64,000 nt of DNA from an uncultured Dorea sp. (GCA_910584575.1 CAJUBG010000002.1:1-64000); one strand, 5' to 3'; shown: positions 24,064 through 33,178, counted from the first letter of the stretch. Made by a program: numbers and translations. The notes: generated by a model from the sequence alone, not told the origin.

Positions 24064-25830
24064 ATGAGGAAAATCATGGATTTGATTGCCGACGAGCTGG
24101 CAGCGGCGTTCGAGGCGGCAGGATATGATAAGGAATATGCAAAGGTTACGCTGTCTAACCGTCCGGATCTGTGTGAATATCAGTGTAACGGCGCTATGGC
24201 AGGGGCTAAGGCTTACCGGAGGGCGCCGATTATGATTGCCAATGATGTTGTGGAGAGGCTTTCAGACAGCCGGTGTCTTGCAGAGATAACCGCCGTGAAG
24301 CCTGGCTTTATCAATATGAAGCTTAAGAATGAATATGTGGCGGATTATTTAAACCAGATGAGTGCGGATGAGGAGTTGGGGCTTGAGAGGGCAAAAACTC
24401 CAGGCATGGTTTTGGTGGACTACGGCGGGGCGAATGTGGCGAAGCCTCTGCATGTGGGGCACCTGCGCTCTGCAATCATCGGTGAAGGGATTAAGAGGCT
24501 TGCAAGGAGGATGGGGCACAGAGTATTAGGTGATATCCATATGGGCGACTGGGGATATCAGATGGGATTGATTATCACAGAGCTTCATGAGCGAAAGCCA
24601 GGACTCCCCTATTTTCAGGAGGATTTTGACGGAGAGTATCCAAAGGAGGCTCCGTTTACCATAGGAGAACTGGAGGAAATCTATCCAAAAGCCAGCGCAA
24701 GGGCCAAGGAGGACGAGGAATACAGAAAAGCCGCCCTTGAAGCCACACGCCTTCTTCAGAACGGCCACAGGGGATATCGGGCTATATGGAGTCACATTAT
24801 GGAGGTGTCTGTGGCAGACCTTAAGAAGAATTACGAGAGCCTGAATGTACATTTTGACCTGTGGAAAGGCGAGTCGGATGCCCAGAGTTACATTCCGGAC
24901 ATGATTGAGAGCTTGAAGCAGGAGGGGTATGCCCACATCGACGACGGCGCCCTGGTAATTGACGTGCAGGAGGAGTCGGATACCAAGGAGATTCCGCCCT
25001 GCATGATTCAGAAATCAGACGGCGCGTCCCTCTATGGAACTACGGATCTTGCAACGCTGATTCAGAGAATGGAGGATTATGACCCAGACCAGGTCATCTA
25101 TCTGGCAGACAAACGGCAGGACCTTCATTTTCTTCAGGTGTTCCGTGCGGCAAGAAAGACGGGGATTGTACCGGAGAAGACCAGACTTGAATTCCTTGGC
25201 TTTGGAACCATGAACGGGAAGGACGGCAAGCCTTTTAAAACCAGGGACGGAGGGGTTATGCGTCTTGAGAGCCTGATTGGGGAGATCGTGGACGAGATGA
25301 GAAAGAAGATTGCGACGAACCGTACAGTCGCCCAGGAGGAGGCAGAAGAAACGGCTAAGATTGTGGGTATGTCTGCCATCAAGTACGGGGATCTGTCTAA
25401 TCAGGCGTCTAAGGATTATGTTTTTGACGTGGAGAGGTTTACCTCTTTTGAGGGAAATACGGGACCCTATATCTTATACACTATTGTGCGGATTAAGTCG
25501 ATTTTGAACAAATATCAGGCGGATGGAAAGGAGATTAGCTCTCTTAAGGTTGAGCCTGCCCATGACGAAAATGAGAAAGCCCTGATGCTGGAGGTTTTGA
25601 AATATAATGATGTGATTGAGTCAGCCTTTGAAGAACTGGCACTTCACAAAATCTGCGCCTATATCTATGACCTTGCGAATGCATTTAACCGTTTCTACCA
25701 CGAGACGAAGATTCTTGCGGAGGAGGACGTAACGAAGCAGAAGGGGTATATTGCGCTGCTTGCGCTTACGAAGCGGGTGCTTGAGTCCTGTATAGATGTG
25801 CTTGGCTTTGCGGCGCCGGAAAGGATGTAG
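24064..25830 (+). CDS. argS: Arginyl-tRNA synthetase
   Basis: The 588-residue class I synthetase has the N-terminal Add-1 domain, the HIGH-type motif HVGHLRSAIIG near residue 130, a catalytic core with DWGYQMG and the C-terminal DALR anticodon-binding domain. A canonical KMSKS is not obvious (FKTRDGG near residue 395 occupies its place), as in many ArgRS. It charges tRNA-Arg in the cytoplasm. GGAGGAGAG precedes ATG 24064. An alanyl-tRNA editing gene starts three bases after its stop, and a tRNA-Arg gene lies upstream, so this is a small tRNA-charging cluster. Confidence 0.97.
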   Translation: MRKIMDLIADELAAAFEAAGYDKEYAKVTLSNRPDLCEYQCNGAMAGAKAYRRAPIMIANDVVERLSDSRCLAEITAVKPGFINMKLKNEYVADYLNQMSADEELGLERAKTPGMVLVDYGGANVAKPLHVGHLRSAIIGEGIKRLARRMGHRVLGDIHMGDWGYQMGLIITELHERKPGLPYFQEDFDGEYPKEAPFTIGELEEIYPKASARAKEDEEYRKAALEATRLLQNGHRGYRAIWSHIMEVSVADLKKNYESLNVHFDLWKGESDAQSYIPDMIESLKQEGYAHIDDGALVIDVQEESDTKEIPPCMIQKSDGASLYGTTDLATLIQRMEDYDPDQVIYLADKRQDLHFLQVFRAARKTGIVPEKTRLEFLGFGTMNGKDGKPFKTRDGGVMRLESLIGEIVDEMRKKIATNRTVAQEEAEETAKIVGMSAIKYGDLSNQASKDYVFDVERFTSFEGNTGPYILYTIVRIKSILNKYQADGKEISSLKVEPAHDENEKALMLEVLKYNDVIESAFEELALHKICAYIYDLANAFNRFYHETKILAEEDVTKQKGYIALLALTKRVLESCIDVLGFAAPERM

Positions 25831-25833
25831 GAG

Positions 25834-26982
25834 ATGACGGAGAAATTATTTTATGAGGGTGGTTACAGGAAGGAATTTAAGGCAAGGGTGCTTTCCTGTG
25901 AGCAGGCCGGCGGCAAATATAAGGTTGTGCTCGATGCTACGGCGTTTTTTCCGGAGGGCGGAGGCCAGTACGGCGATATTGGATGGCTTGATGATACCGA
26001 AGTTATGGATACCAGGGAAAAGGACGGTGTGATTTACCATACTGTGGCATCTCCTCTTAAGGAGGGAACCGTGGTGACGGGGCGGCTTAACTGGGAGGTA
26101 CGCTTTGACAGGATGCAGCAGCATACGGGCGAGCATATCGTATCAGGGCTTGTACACAGCCGGTTTGGATATGACAATGTAGGCTTCCATCTGGGCGAGG
26201 ATTACTGCACCATGGATTTTAACGGCCCTATTACAAAGGACGAGTTAAAGGAGATTGAGCTGGAGGCGAACAGGGGAGTATTCGCGAATCTCAAGGTGGG
26301 AATCACCTATCCTTCTAAAGAAGAATTGGCGGCTATGGAGTACCGCAGCAAGATTGAGATTGAGGGGCAGGTGCGGATTATCACTGTGCCAGGGTATGAT
26401 GTGTGCGCCTGCTGCGCCCCCCATCTTGGCTCTACCGGAGAGATTGGGCTGATTAAGCTGGTTCATATGATGAACTATAAGGGGGGAGAGCGCATCACTA
26501 TGGTCTGTGGAATGCGGGCATTGGCAGACTATGATATCAAGGATGAGAATACGAAGTTGATTTCCTCCCTTTTAAGCGCGAAGGAGTACCAGGTGGCAGA
26601 CGCGGTTACCCATTTAAAGGAGGAGGCGGCAAGCCTTAAGGGGAGGATTGCCTCCCTTAATCAGAAGCTGCTTAAGTATCGGGCTTCGGAGATTCCGGTC
26701 AAGGAGGGCGTGGTTGCCGTGTTTGATTCCGGTTTGTCGGGAAATGAGCCAAGAGAGCTGATGAACCTTTTGCTGAACAAGGGGGCCAGGGTCTGCGCCG
26801 TTTTCGCGGGAAGCGAAGAAGAAGGCTTTCGGTATGTGATTGGCAGCAGGGAGGAGGATGTGCGTTTGCTGTGCAGGAGGCTCAATGAAGCCTTTGGCGG
26901 CAGAGGCGGCGGAAAGCCGGAGATGGTGCAGGGGTCTTTGTGTGCAAATGAGAAGGCAATCAGGGAAAAACTGGTGTGCTGA
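25834..26982 (+). CDS. Alanyl-tRNA editing protein (AlaX-L type, DHHA1)
   Basis: The 382-residue protein resembles the editing and DHHA1 parts of alanyl-tRNA synthetase without its catalytic core. The zinc/catalytic motif HTGEH is at residues 97-101 and the second motif CCAPHLG near residue 190, then a coiled linker and a DHHA1 domain with a glycine-rich end (GGRGGG). It deacylates Ser-tRNA-Ala or Gly-tRNA-Ala in trans. It is coupled to argS (three-base gap) and followed by a terminator. The pairing with argS is a genome habit rather than a known functional link. Confidence 0.9.
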   Translation: MTEKLFYEGGYRKEFKARVLSCEQAGGKYKVVLDATAFFPEGGGQYGDIGWLDDTEVMDTREKDGVIYHTVASPLKEGTVVTGRLNWEVRFDRMQQHTGEHIVSGLVHSRFGYDNVGFHLGEDYCTMDFNGPITKDELKEIELEANRGVFANLKVGITYPSKEELAAMEYRSKIEIEGQVRIITVPGYDVCACCAPHLGSTGEIGLIKLVHMMNYKGGERITMVCGMRALADYDIKDENTKLISSLLSAKEYQVADAVTHLKEEAASLKGRIASLNQKLLKYRASEIPVKEGVVAVFDSGLSGNEPRELMNLLLNKGARVCAVFAGSEEEGFRYVIGSREEDVRLLCRRLNEAFGGRGGGKPEMVQGSLCANEKAIREKLVC

Positions 26983-26993
26983 CAGAGAAACGG

Positions 26994-27027
26994 GAACTGT
27001 GGGAGAATTATTTCACAGTTCTTTTTT
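26994..27027 (+). terminator. argS-alaX terminator
   Basis: GAACTGTG (26994-27001) pairs perfectly with CACAGTTC (27014-27021), followed by six T. Confidence 0.85.
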
Positions 27028-27050
27028 AATTTAAAAATTTTATCACGGTT

Positions 27051-27078
27051 CCGTCACATTTTAAACACAATTTGACGG
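27051..27078. promoter_or_regulatory. Inverted repeat upstream of htrA
   Basis: CCGTCA (27051-27056) and TGACGG (27073-27078) are 16 bases apart. No clear -35/-10 pair is seen nearby, which would fit an activator-dependent promoter. Weak evidence. Confidence 0.3.
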
Positions 27079-27131
27079 TAAACTACTAATCAGAAAAACA
27101 AAAACGAACCAGAGCGAAAGGAGATATCAGT

Positions 27132-28397
27132 ATGGATCATCAATATACTTATTACACACCAGGACAGGATTCTAATCAGCAGAACAATTCAGAGTACAGG
27201 CCGCCTCATAAGAAGAAGGGAACGCCAAAGTGGGTAAAAACCATATGCTTCGGCCTGGTATTCGGAGTGACGGCAAGCGCGGCATTCCAGACAAGCAATA
27301 TTGTGGCAGGAAAATTTTTAAATAATAAGACTGTGAAGGAGAGTACAACAGAGAATACTGAGAGCATCGGAAGCGCGAAGCTTACCACCGCCTCCGGAGG
27401 CACGGCTAAGTCGGATGTGGCGGATATCGCACAGAATGCTATGCCGTCCGTAGTCTCAATTACGAACATGAGCGTCCAGCAGGTACAGAGCTTCTTTGGT
27501 GGAATCCAGGAGAGAGAGAGCCAGAGCGCAGGCTCAGGTATTATTATCGGCCAGAATGCTTCTGAACTTCTGATTGTGACCAACAACCATGTGGTGGAGG
27601 GCAGCGATACACTGACCGTTTCCTTTATTGACGAGGAAAGCGTTGAGGCCAATATCAAAGGGACGGACGCCAGCCGTGACCTGGCGGTTGTGGCGGTAGA
27701 CTTAAGCAAGATAAAAGACAGTACGAGAGATAAGATTGCCGTTGCGACTCTGGGCGACTCTGACGAGCTTCAGGTAGGCGAGGAGGCCATTGCAATAGGA
27801 AATGCGCTCGGTTACGGACAGTCCGTCACCAGAGGTATCATTTCCGCGACGGAAAGACGGATTGAGGGATTTGACAGCAACCTGATTCAGACGGATGCAG
27901 CCATCAATCCAGGAAACAGCGGCGGCGCGTTGTTGAACGCTAAGGGTGAAGTGATTGGTATTAATACGGCCAAGGCTGCGTATGAAGCGGTAGAGGGTAT
28001 TGGCTATGCCATTCCGGTTTCAGAGGCGAGAGAAACCATTGAAGGGCTGATGAACCGAGAGACCAGGACTAAGGTTGCAGACGGAGAAAGAGGCTACCTT
28101 GGTATTGCAGAGCCAGTGGATGTTACCCAGGAGACATCCCAGATGTACCACATGCCGGTTGGTGTGTATATCACGGATGTGGTAAGGGGAGGCGGAGCCG
28201 AGCGTGCAGGAATCACAAAAGGCTCTGTTATCACGGCTTTGAATGGAACGACGATTAACAATACAAATACGCTTCTGGAACAGCTTGAGTATTACAAGGC
28301 AGGGGAAACGGTTACGGTAACGATTGCAATTCCAGGAAGCGACGGGGAATACCAGAATAAGGAGGTAGAGGTAACATTAGGAAAAGCTTCTAATTAA
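27132..28397 (+). CDS. HtrA/DegP-like membrane-anchored serine protease
   Basis: The 421-residue protein has a cytoplasmic polar N-terminus, one membrane segment (about residues 37-57), a trypsin-like domain and one C-terminal PDZ domain (about residues 325-415). The catalytic triad is His153 (NNHVVEG), Asp183 (ASRDLAVV) and Ser263 (NPGNSGGAL). It degrades or refolds misfolded exported proteins at the outer membrane face. Single-PDZ length is usual for Firmicutes HtrA. GAAAGGAG precedes ATG 27132. It stands alone between two terminators. Confidence 0.94.
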   Translation: MDHQYTYYTPGQDSNQQNNSEYRPPHKKKGTPKWVKTICFGLVFGVTASAAFQTSNIVAGKFLNNKTVKESTTENTESIGSAKLTTASGGTAKSDVADIAQNAMPSVVSITNMSVQQVQSFFGGIQERESQSAGSGIIIGQNASELLIVTNNHVVEGSDTLTVSFIDEESVEANIKGTDASRDLAVVAVDLSKIKDSTRDKIAVATLGDSDELQVGEEAIAIGNALGYGQSVTRGIISATERRIEGFDSNLIQTDAAINPGNSGGALLNAKGEVIGINTAKAAYEAVEGIGYAIPVSEARETIEGLMNRETRTKVADGERGYLGIAEPVDVTQETSQMYHMPVGVYITDVVRGGGAERAGITKGSVITALNGTTINNTNTLLEQLEYYKAGETVTVTIAIPGSDGEYQNKEVEVTLGKASN

Positions 28398-28410
28398 TCT
28401 TGTTAAAAAG

Positions 28411-28456
28411 CAGGCAGGCAGCCCTCTGGAAAATTCACACAGAGGGCGCCTGCCTG
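28411..28456. terminator. Bidirectional terminator between htrA and purC
   Basis: CAGGCAGGC-A-GCCCTCTG (28411-28428) pairs with CAGAGGGC-GCCTGCCTG (28440-28456) with one bulged A around an 11-nt loop. It serves two convergent genes. Confidence 0.85.
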
Positions 28457-28480
28457 TATTCTTTGATATCATTTTCAAGT

Positions 28481-29341
28481 CTATAATTTTTCTCCGGTCA
28501 GCATCTCATACCCCTGAAGATACTTGTCAATGGTCTTTTTAACAATATCCTCCGGCAGAGTCCAGTCGTTGTCCGGATTCGCCTTCAGCCAGTCGCGGGC
28601 GAACTGTTTGTCAAAGGAAGGCTGCCCATGGCCAGGCTCATACACATCTGCGGGCCAGAAGCGTGAGCTGTCCGGCGTCAGCATCTCGTCGCCGATGACA
28701 AGCTCGCCGTTTTCGTCCAGACCGAACTCAAACTTGGTGTCTGCAATGATGATACCGCGGGTCAGGGCGTAATCCGCGCATTTCTTATAGAGGGCAAGGG
28801 TGCAGTCACGAAGCTTTGCAGCATATTCTTCACCTTTTCCTGGGAAGTATTTTTCCAGATGGGCAACGCTCTGCTCATAGGAAATGTTCTCGTCGTGGTC
28901 GCCGATTTCCGCTTTCGTGGACGGCGTGTAGATTGGCTCTAGCAGCTTATCGGACTCCTTCAAGCCTTCCGGCAGGCGGATGCCGCATACCGTACCGTCC
29001 TTCTGGTAGCTTGCCCAGCCGCTTCCCGTAATATAGCCGCGGACAATGCATTCGATGGGAAGCATATTTAGCTTCTTACACATCATGCTGTTCCCGTCAA
29101 ACCGAGGGGTTTGGAAGAACTCCGGCATGTCTTTTACGTCTGTGGAAAGCATATGGTTCGGGAGGATGTCCTTGGTCATGTCAAACCAGAAGCGTGACAT
29201 CTGAGTCAGAACGGTTCCTTTCTTCGTAACATCATTTTTCAGAATCACATCAAAACAACTGATACGGTCTGTGGCGACCATAATCAGACTGTCGCCGTTG
29301 TCGTAGATTTCGCGTACTTTTCCTTCTTTGATTGGTTTCAT
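28481..29341 (-). CDS. purC: SAICAR synthetase
   Basis: The 286-residue enzyme matches phosphoribosylaminoimidazole-succinocarboxamide synthase, with KEGKVREIY at the start, the RGYITGSGW segment and DTKFEFG near the end. It joins aspartate to CAIR with ATP in de novo purine synthesis. It is on the opposite strand to its neighbours and alone, rather than in a pur operon. The ribosome binding site on the minus strand is GAGAGGAA. The leader contains two short TTCG hairpins (29388-29413) but no purine riboswitch that I can recognise. Confidence 0.96.
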   Translation of the reverse strand: MKPIKEGKVREIYDNGDSLIMVATDRISCFDVILKNDVTKKGTVLTQMSRFWFDMTKDILPNHMLSTDVKDMPEFFQTPRFDGNSMMCKKLNMLPIECIVRGYITGSGWASYQKDGTVCGIRLPEGLKESDKLLEPIYTPSTKAEIGDHDENISYEQSVAHLEKYFPGKGEEYAAKLRDCTLALYKKCADYALTRGIIIADTKFEFGLDENGELVIGDEMLTPDSSRFWPADVYEPGHGQPSFDKQFARDWLKANPDNDWTLPEDIVKKTIDKYLQGYEMLTGEKL

Positions 29342-29387
29342 GTAGTATTCCTCTCTTTGTCATAGTGTTGTTAGTAGTATACCTTAA

Positions 29388-29413
29388 CGGACGAAGTCCG
29401 CCTGCCCGAAGGG
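29388..29413. repeat. Twin-hairpin element in the purC leader
   Basis: CGGAC-GAA-GTCCG (29388-29400) and CCC-GAA-GGG (29405-29413) repeat the order and spacing of the element before tRNA-Arg. On the purC transcript the loops read TTC within CTTCG. Confidence 0.45.
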
Positions 29414-29554
29414 TATGAATTACGGTGTGCCCTTGGGTATAGTAATAGATAAACAGATTTTTGAAGAAAAATCAATATAAAAATTAAATTTTTCATGGCA
29501 TGGGGTGAGAGAAGGGTCTGCTAAGTAAAAAAGAACATATATTCGAAAATGGGG

Positions 29555-29583
29555 TTGACAAACAAGCAGAATTAGGATAGTAT
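29555..29583 (+). promoter_or_regulatory. Promoter of the Panacea/GNAT-like pair
   Basis: TTGACA (29555-29560) and TAGTAT (29578-29583) with a 17-bp spacer. The rest of the purC-to-Panacea gap holds the purC leader hairpins and no gene. Confidence 0.75.
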
Positions 29584-29624
29584 AGAATAAAAGTATCGGA
29601 GATGTAGTGAGAGGAGGGAGGTTT

Positions 29625-30080
29625 ATGGAGAATACATTAAGTGTAGCAAAATATCTTTACAATTCTTATTTTGAACATTTTGGCAAGCCAATGGACCAGA
29701 TGAGGCTGCATAAGCTGATGTATTTTGTACAGAGAGAGTCTTTAATGTATAAGAAAGAAGTTCTGTTTAAGGAACCGTTTCTGGGATGGAGATATGGGCC
29801 GGTTCTGTATTCTGTAAGGCGCGAGTACCAGACAGGGAACTTATTTTCGGATGTTTCGGATGAGGTGTCGGAGGATACCAGACAGCTTGCCGAGCAAGTG
29901 CTTAAGAGATATGGTTCATTTTCGGCATGGAAGCTTAGCAGTTTGTCTCACCGTGAGTTATCGTGGAAGCGCGCACGAAAGGGACTGGATGCATCTGATA
30001 ATGGGAATGTGGAATTAGAGCTTAGCGCCATGAAGGTAGACGCGGTCAAGGAGTTGGCTGAACGAAAGTGGTATGAATAA
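29625..30080 (+). CDS. Panacea-domain (SocA/DUF4065) antitoxin-like protein
   Basis: The 151-residue protein matches the Panacea domain: the N-terminal VAKYLYNSYFE helix, MRLHKLMYFVQ and the GWRYGPVLYSVRREY segment are hallmarks. Panacea proteins act as neutralising partners of many unrelated toxins, and SocA is a proteolysis adaptor. The start at 29625 follows GGAGGGAGG. The next gene begins 20 bases later with its own ribosome binding site, giving the antitoxin-first order common in such modules. No DNA-binding domain is fused, so autoregulation is uncertain. Confidence 0.85.
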   Translation: MENTLSVAKYLYNSYFEHFGKPMDQMRLHKLMYFVQRESLMYKKEVLFKEPFLGWRYGPVLYSVRREYQTGNLFSDVSDEVSEDTRQLAEQVLKRYGSFSAWKLSSLSHRELSWKRARKGLDASDNGNVELELSAMKVDAVKELAERKWYE

Positions 30081-30100
30081 TCATGGAAGGAGGGAAGAAA

Positions 30101-30928
30101 GTGGATGGTATTAAAAAGAGAGACTTTTTTAAAAAGTTTCATTCGGAACGAATAACTGTCAGGGAAGATAATTTACGGCTTTTAAGAGATTTTAAAGCAA
30201 CAGATGAAGGAAAAAATTTAGAAACATATTTAAAAGATAAGGCATGGGAAGCAGATTTAGAAGGAGAAACCAGAGTGTACCTGGTGAAGGACGATAATGA
30301 TTCCATTGCCTTATTTTTTTCGCTTAAGTGCGGACTTCTGTATAAGAAATATCAATATGATGAGCTGGATGAAGAAAAGAAAGAATTCGTTGACTTATTG
30401 ATTGCTGCCATGCAGAAAGGGGATTATGAATTATTAGCAGAATATTATGAGTCCGGATTATGCGATGAAAAAGAGATGAAACAGTTGATCGAGATTGCTT
30501 ATAATCGTCTTGAATTAAAGGTAGAAGAAAAGCAGCTTCAAGACGGAGGGTATACATTGAAGGTAGAAGAATGTTACTCTGCAATAGAGATACAGCATTT
30601 TTGTAAAAATAGTTTGTATAAAAAGAATGAGTGTATAGGCATTTCGTTAGGTTTTGGTATTTTTTGGGAGATCATAGTTCCCTTGCTCTGTGAGATAACG
30701 GAAAAAGTAGGATGTAAATACATATATTTGTTTGCTGCTGACCAGACAGATGATGATGAGGTTAGAAAGCTGGTACAGTATTATAAGAATGAATTAAAGT
30801 TCTCTGATGTGGAAGATATGATAATTATAAAGCCTTACTATGATACTGACTGTTTTGGCCTGGTGCAGGACGTCCCAAAGCTTAAGAAGCACAGGGAGGC
30901 AGTCTGGGAAGAATTCTCAGACGTTTAA
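30101..30928 (+). CDS. GNAT-like protein, candidate toxin paired with Panacea
   Basis: The protein has about 275 residues. Its second half looks like a GNAT acetyltransferase fold: a beta strand with a bulge (CIGISLGFGIF), a helix, then YIYLFAADQ followed by LVQYYKNEL and a final strand pair, the usual end of GNAT domains. The first half has a truncated acyl-CoA-like strand set (ETRVYLVKDDNDSIALFFSL). GTG 30101 follows AAGGAGGG by six bases and is preferred to ATG 30083. Acetylating toxins in this class attack aminoacyl-tRNA or other targets; here that is inference. A 10-bp hairpin covers the stop codon. Confidence 0.65.
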   Translation: MDGIKKRDFFKKFHSERITVREDNLRLLRDFKATDEGKNLETYLKDKAWEADLEGETRVYLVKDDNDSIALFFSLKCGLLYKKYQYDELDEEKKEFVDLLIAAMQKGDYELLAEYYESGLCDEKEMKQLIEIAYNRLELKVEEKQLQDGGYTLKVEECYSAIEIQHFCKNSLYKKNECIGISLGFGIFWEIIVPLLCEITEKVGCKYIYLFAADQTDDDEVRKLVQYYKNELKFSDVEDMIIIKPYYDTDCFGLVQDVPKLKKHREAVWEEFSDV

Positions 30929-30955
30929 TAGCCCATAAGCCTGGACTATTAAACG
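30922..30955. terminator. Hairpin covering the stop of the GNAT-like gene
   Basis: CGTTTAATAG (30922-30931) and CTATTAAACG (30946-30955) are a perfect inverted repeat that contains the TAA stop. There is no T run, so it may be a weak or bidirectional terminator toward the kinase gene on the other strand. Confidence 0.5.
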
Positions 30956-30976
30956 AATCTATATATGTGACACAGT

Positions 30977-32326
30977 TTATTGCAATGGAAACCGAAGTTC
31001 AACCTCGAACCGTTCTTTTTCCTGTCTTACATCCATTTCCCCATCTAATATCCGTATCATCCTTTCTACATTTTTCAAGCCGATATTATTGCTGTCTATA
31101 TGAGTAGCTTCGTTCTTAATCAGATTCGTAACGGAAACGATGAAATCCGTATCCTGAATCTGGCCGGATACCGCAATCTCATGCTTTTTATCCCCATATT
31201 TCAGAATGTTTGAAAAAAGGTTATTAAAAATACGCTTCAGCATGGTTTTATCGCTCTTAAGCACGCCGGTGGTATCGGGCAGCTTTAAAGAAGGAGTGAA
31301 GCCCGCCAGCCGGATAAAGTCACAGTTTTCTGTCAGACATTGTCCAATAAGGTCAGTGGAAAGCCAGGCAATCTCAGGCGTTTCGTTTTCTTCAGCCACC
31401 AGTGCATACTCGAACATCCGATCCGTCAGCTCTTTGATATCTTCTGTTTTTTTCAGGCAGCGGTCCAGATATTCCTCCTGTGTCTGAGGGTTGCGCTTTA
31501 GCCTAAGCACCTCCAGATAACCGTTCAGGATGGTGAGAGGCGTCCGAAGATCATGGGAGAGGGCTGTAATCAGGTCTTGATTGGCTTTGCGGCTTTCCTG
31601 CTCCTTCTTTATATTGTCAGATAAGGATTCACGCAGATGATCCAGCTCACGGGCAAGAATTCCGATTTCGCAGCCTCCGAAATCAGGAACCTTGTGTGTT
31701 AAATCTCCTGAAGACATGGTGAGGATTTCATCATTCAGCGCCAGAACCTGCTGCATCTTCCTGTTGAGGAAGAAAAGGAGAATACACAGGAATAAAGCAA
31801 TAGACAGAAACAGACAGATGAACAGAAAGGGATATATGAACAAAGTCCGTTCGTAGTCATAGATCATGATTTCTGCGGTTCCGTTTGCGAATTCTAAAGG
31901 GAAATCCTGCACAAACTCTCCGTCGCCGCCTGTAAGCTGGTAACCGATGTTGAAGAAAAGGAGAAACCTCTGGGTATCCATGGCAGGCGCATATCTGCCG
32001 GCGAGGAACATTCCGTCGTCATGGTCATAGATATAGATGCCTGTGTATTCGTTCACAAGGTCAAAGAAGGGCTGTATTGCTTCTACGCCCTTGGTATCGT
32101 CCCCAGATTCCGGAATATTGTAGTTAAGGGCTTCTTTGGCAAGGGTATCCCGAAACTCCTTATCATTCACCTGCGTGTAGAAAAGCTTGAGGCGTTCGGC
32201 GGTTTCGCAGATATTCCACTTATTAAGCCACAGCAGTTCAAAGTGGGTGAAGGCAAGGATAATAGAGCATAGGATTACGATTGCGGATTGTGTGCGGATC
32301 CTTAAGTTTCTAAATCGTCTAATCAC
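30977..32326 (-). CDS. Sensor histidine kinase
   Basis: The 449-residue protein has two membrane segments (about residues 13-33 and 172-192) bounding an extracellular sensor of about 140 residues, then HAMP, HisKA (phospho-acceptor in LSHDLRTPL) and HATPase_c. It begins with GTG inside the end of its response regulator gene (GTGATTAG, eight-base overlap), so both are coupled. The N-box (FNNLFSNILKY) and a short G-box region are present. The signal is unknown; the divergent glycosylation genes suggest envelope stress or surface modification. Confidence 0.9.
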   Translation of the reverse strand: MIRRFRNLRIRTQSAIVILCSIILAFTHFELLWLNKWNICETAERLKLFYTQVNDKEFRDTLAKEALNYNIPESGDDTKGVEAIQPFFDLVNEYTGIYIYDHDDGMFLAGRYAPAMDTQRFLLFFNIGYQLTGGDGEFVQDFPLEFANGTAEIMIYDYERTLFIYPFLFICLFLSIALFLCILLFFLNRKMQQVLALNDEILTMSSGDLTHKVPDFGGCEIGILARELDHLRESLSDNIKKEQESRKANQDLITALSHDLRTPLTILNGYLEVLRLKRNPQTQEEYLDRCLKKTEDIKELTDRMFEYALVAEENETPEIAWLSTDLIGQCLTENCDFIRLAGFTPSLKLPDTTGVLKSDKTMLKRIFNNLFSNILKYGDKKHEIAVSGQIQDTDFIVSVTNLIKNEATHIDSNNIGLKNVERMIRILDGEMDVRQEKERFEVELRFPLQ

Positions 32327-33056
32327 AGCGGTACCCCTTTCCCCAGACGGTTTTAATCAGCGTCGGATTCTTCGGGTCCTTCTCAATCTTGAGACGCAGG
32401 TTGCGGATGTGGACCATGACCGTATTGTTGGCGCCATAATAGTAAGGCTCGTTCCACACAGACTCATAGAGATGCTGTGCGGAGAAAATCTGGCGGCGGT
32501 GCTTTACCAGGAGAAGCAGCATGGCATATTCCGTGTCTGTCAGCACAAGGGGAATACCGCAGGAGGACACCTCCTCTTTTGACTCGTTTATCGTAAGGTG
32601 ATGGAAGGTGAGAGGCTCTTTTGCTGTATCCGCTTCCTTGCCGGCAGCCGGCGTCCCGCCTTCTGCTTTAGCGTCTTTCCCGCGGTAGACTTGATAGCGG
32701 CGGATTAATGCCTTTGCACGGCTGATGAGTTCATTATAGGAAAATGGTTTGGCAAGGTAATCATCGCCGCCGCTTGAGAAGCCTAAGGTCTTATCGCTGT
32801 CTTTGGTCCGCGCACTTAAAAAGAGGATAGGCGCGTTGCTGTTCTTGCGGATTTCTATGCAGGTCTGGTATCCGTTGAGCCCTGGCATCATAATATCAAG
32901 GATGATTAAGTCGAAATCCAGTTTTGCCGTAAGGTCTAAGGCGCGCTGGCCGTCACTGGCCTCCAGGATGTCGAAGCCCTCCCCCTCCAAAAGAATATGT
33001 ATGATTTCCCGAATCTCAGGATTGTCGTCTACGATTAAGATGCGTGATGTCTCCAT
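32319..33056 (-). CDS. OmpR/PhoB-family response regulator
   Basis: The 245-residue protein has a receiver domain (acidic pair DDN near residue 11, phosphorylation site in LIILDIMMPG near Asp54, lysine in LAKPFS) and a winged-helix effector domain ending in VWGKGYRCD. A longer Ala/Glu-rich linker (residues 130-150) separates the two. AAGGAG precedes ATG on the minus strand. It shares an intergenic region with a divergent glycosyltransferase gene that contains four CTTAAG-like boxes (33130-33178), probable binding sites for its own regulation and that of the target operon. Confidence 0.93.
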   Translation of the reverse strand: METSRILIVDDNPEIREIIHILLEGEGFDILEASDGQRALDLTAKLDFDLIILDIMMPGLNGYQTCIEIRKNSNAPILFLSARTKDSDKTLGFSSGGDDYLAKPFSYNELISRAKALIRRYQVYRGKDAKAEGGTPAAGKEADTAKEPLTFHHLTINESKEEVSSCGIPLVLTDTEYAMLLLLVKHRRQIFSAQHLYESVWNEPYYYGANNTVMVHIRNLRLKIEKDPKNPTLIKTVWGKGYRCD

Positions 33057-33129
33057 GTTGCGAACTCCTTTTGGTTTATTCTGTACTAAATTGTGTTCCT
33101 ATCCTTAGTATAACAGTTTTTGGGAAATC

Positions 33130-33178
33130 CTTAGAAGTTCTTAAGAAATTTTAAGATTTATTTTTGCCATTTCTTAAG
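33130..33178. promoter_or_regulatory. Phased CTTAAG boxes, probable response-regulator sites
   Basis: CTTAGA (33130), CTTAAG (33140) and TTTAAG (33150) start exactly 10 bp apart, and another CTTAAG lies at 33173. Such helical phasing is typical of OmpR/PhoB-class sites. They sit between divergent starts, beside a TATACT (-10, minus strand, 33107-33112) and upstream of the glycosyltransferase gene. Confidence 0.6.

Noticed and set aside
29342..29470. Possible purine riboswitch before purC
   Set aside because: Two short TTCG-type hairpins are present, but the conserved three-way junction sequences of purine or PRPP riboswitches are not visible, and no terminator/antiterminator pair follows.
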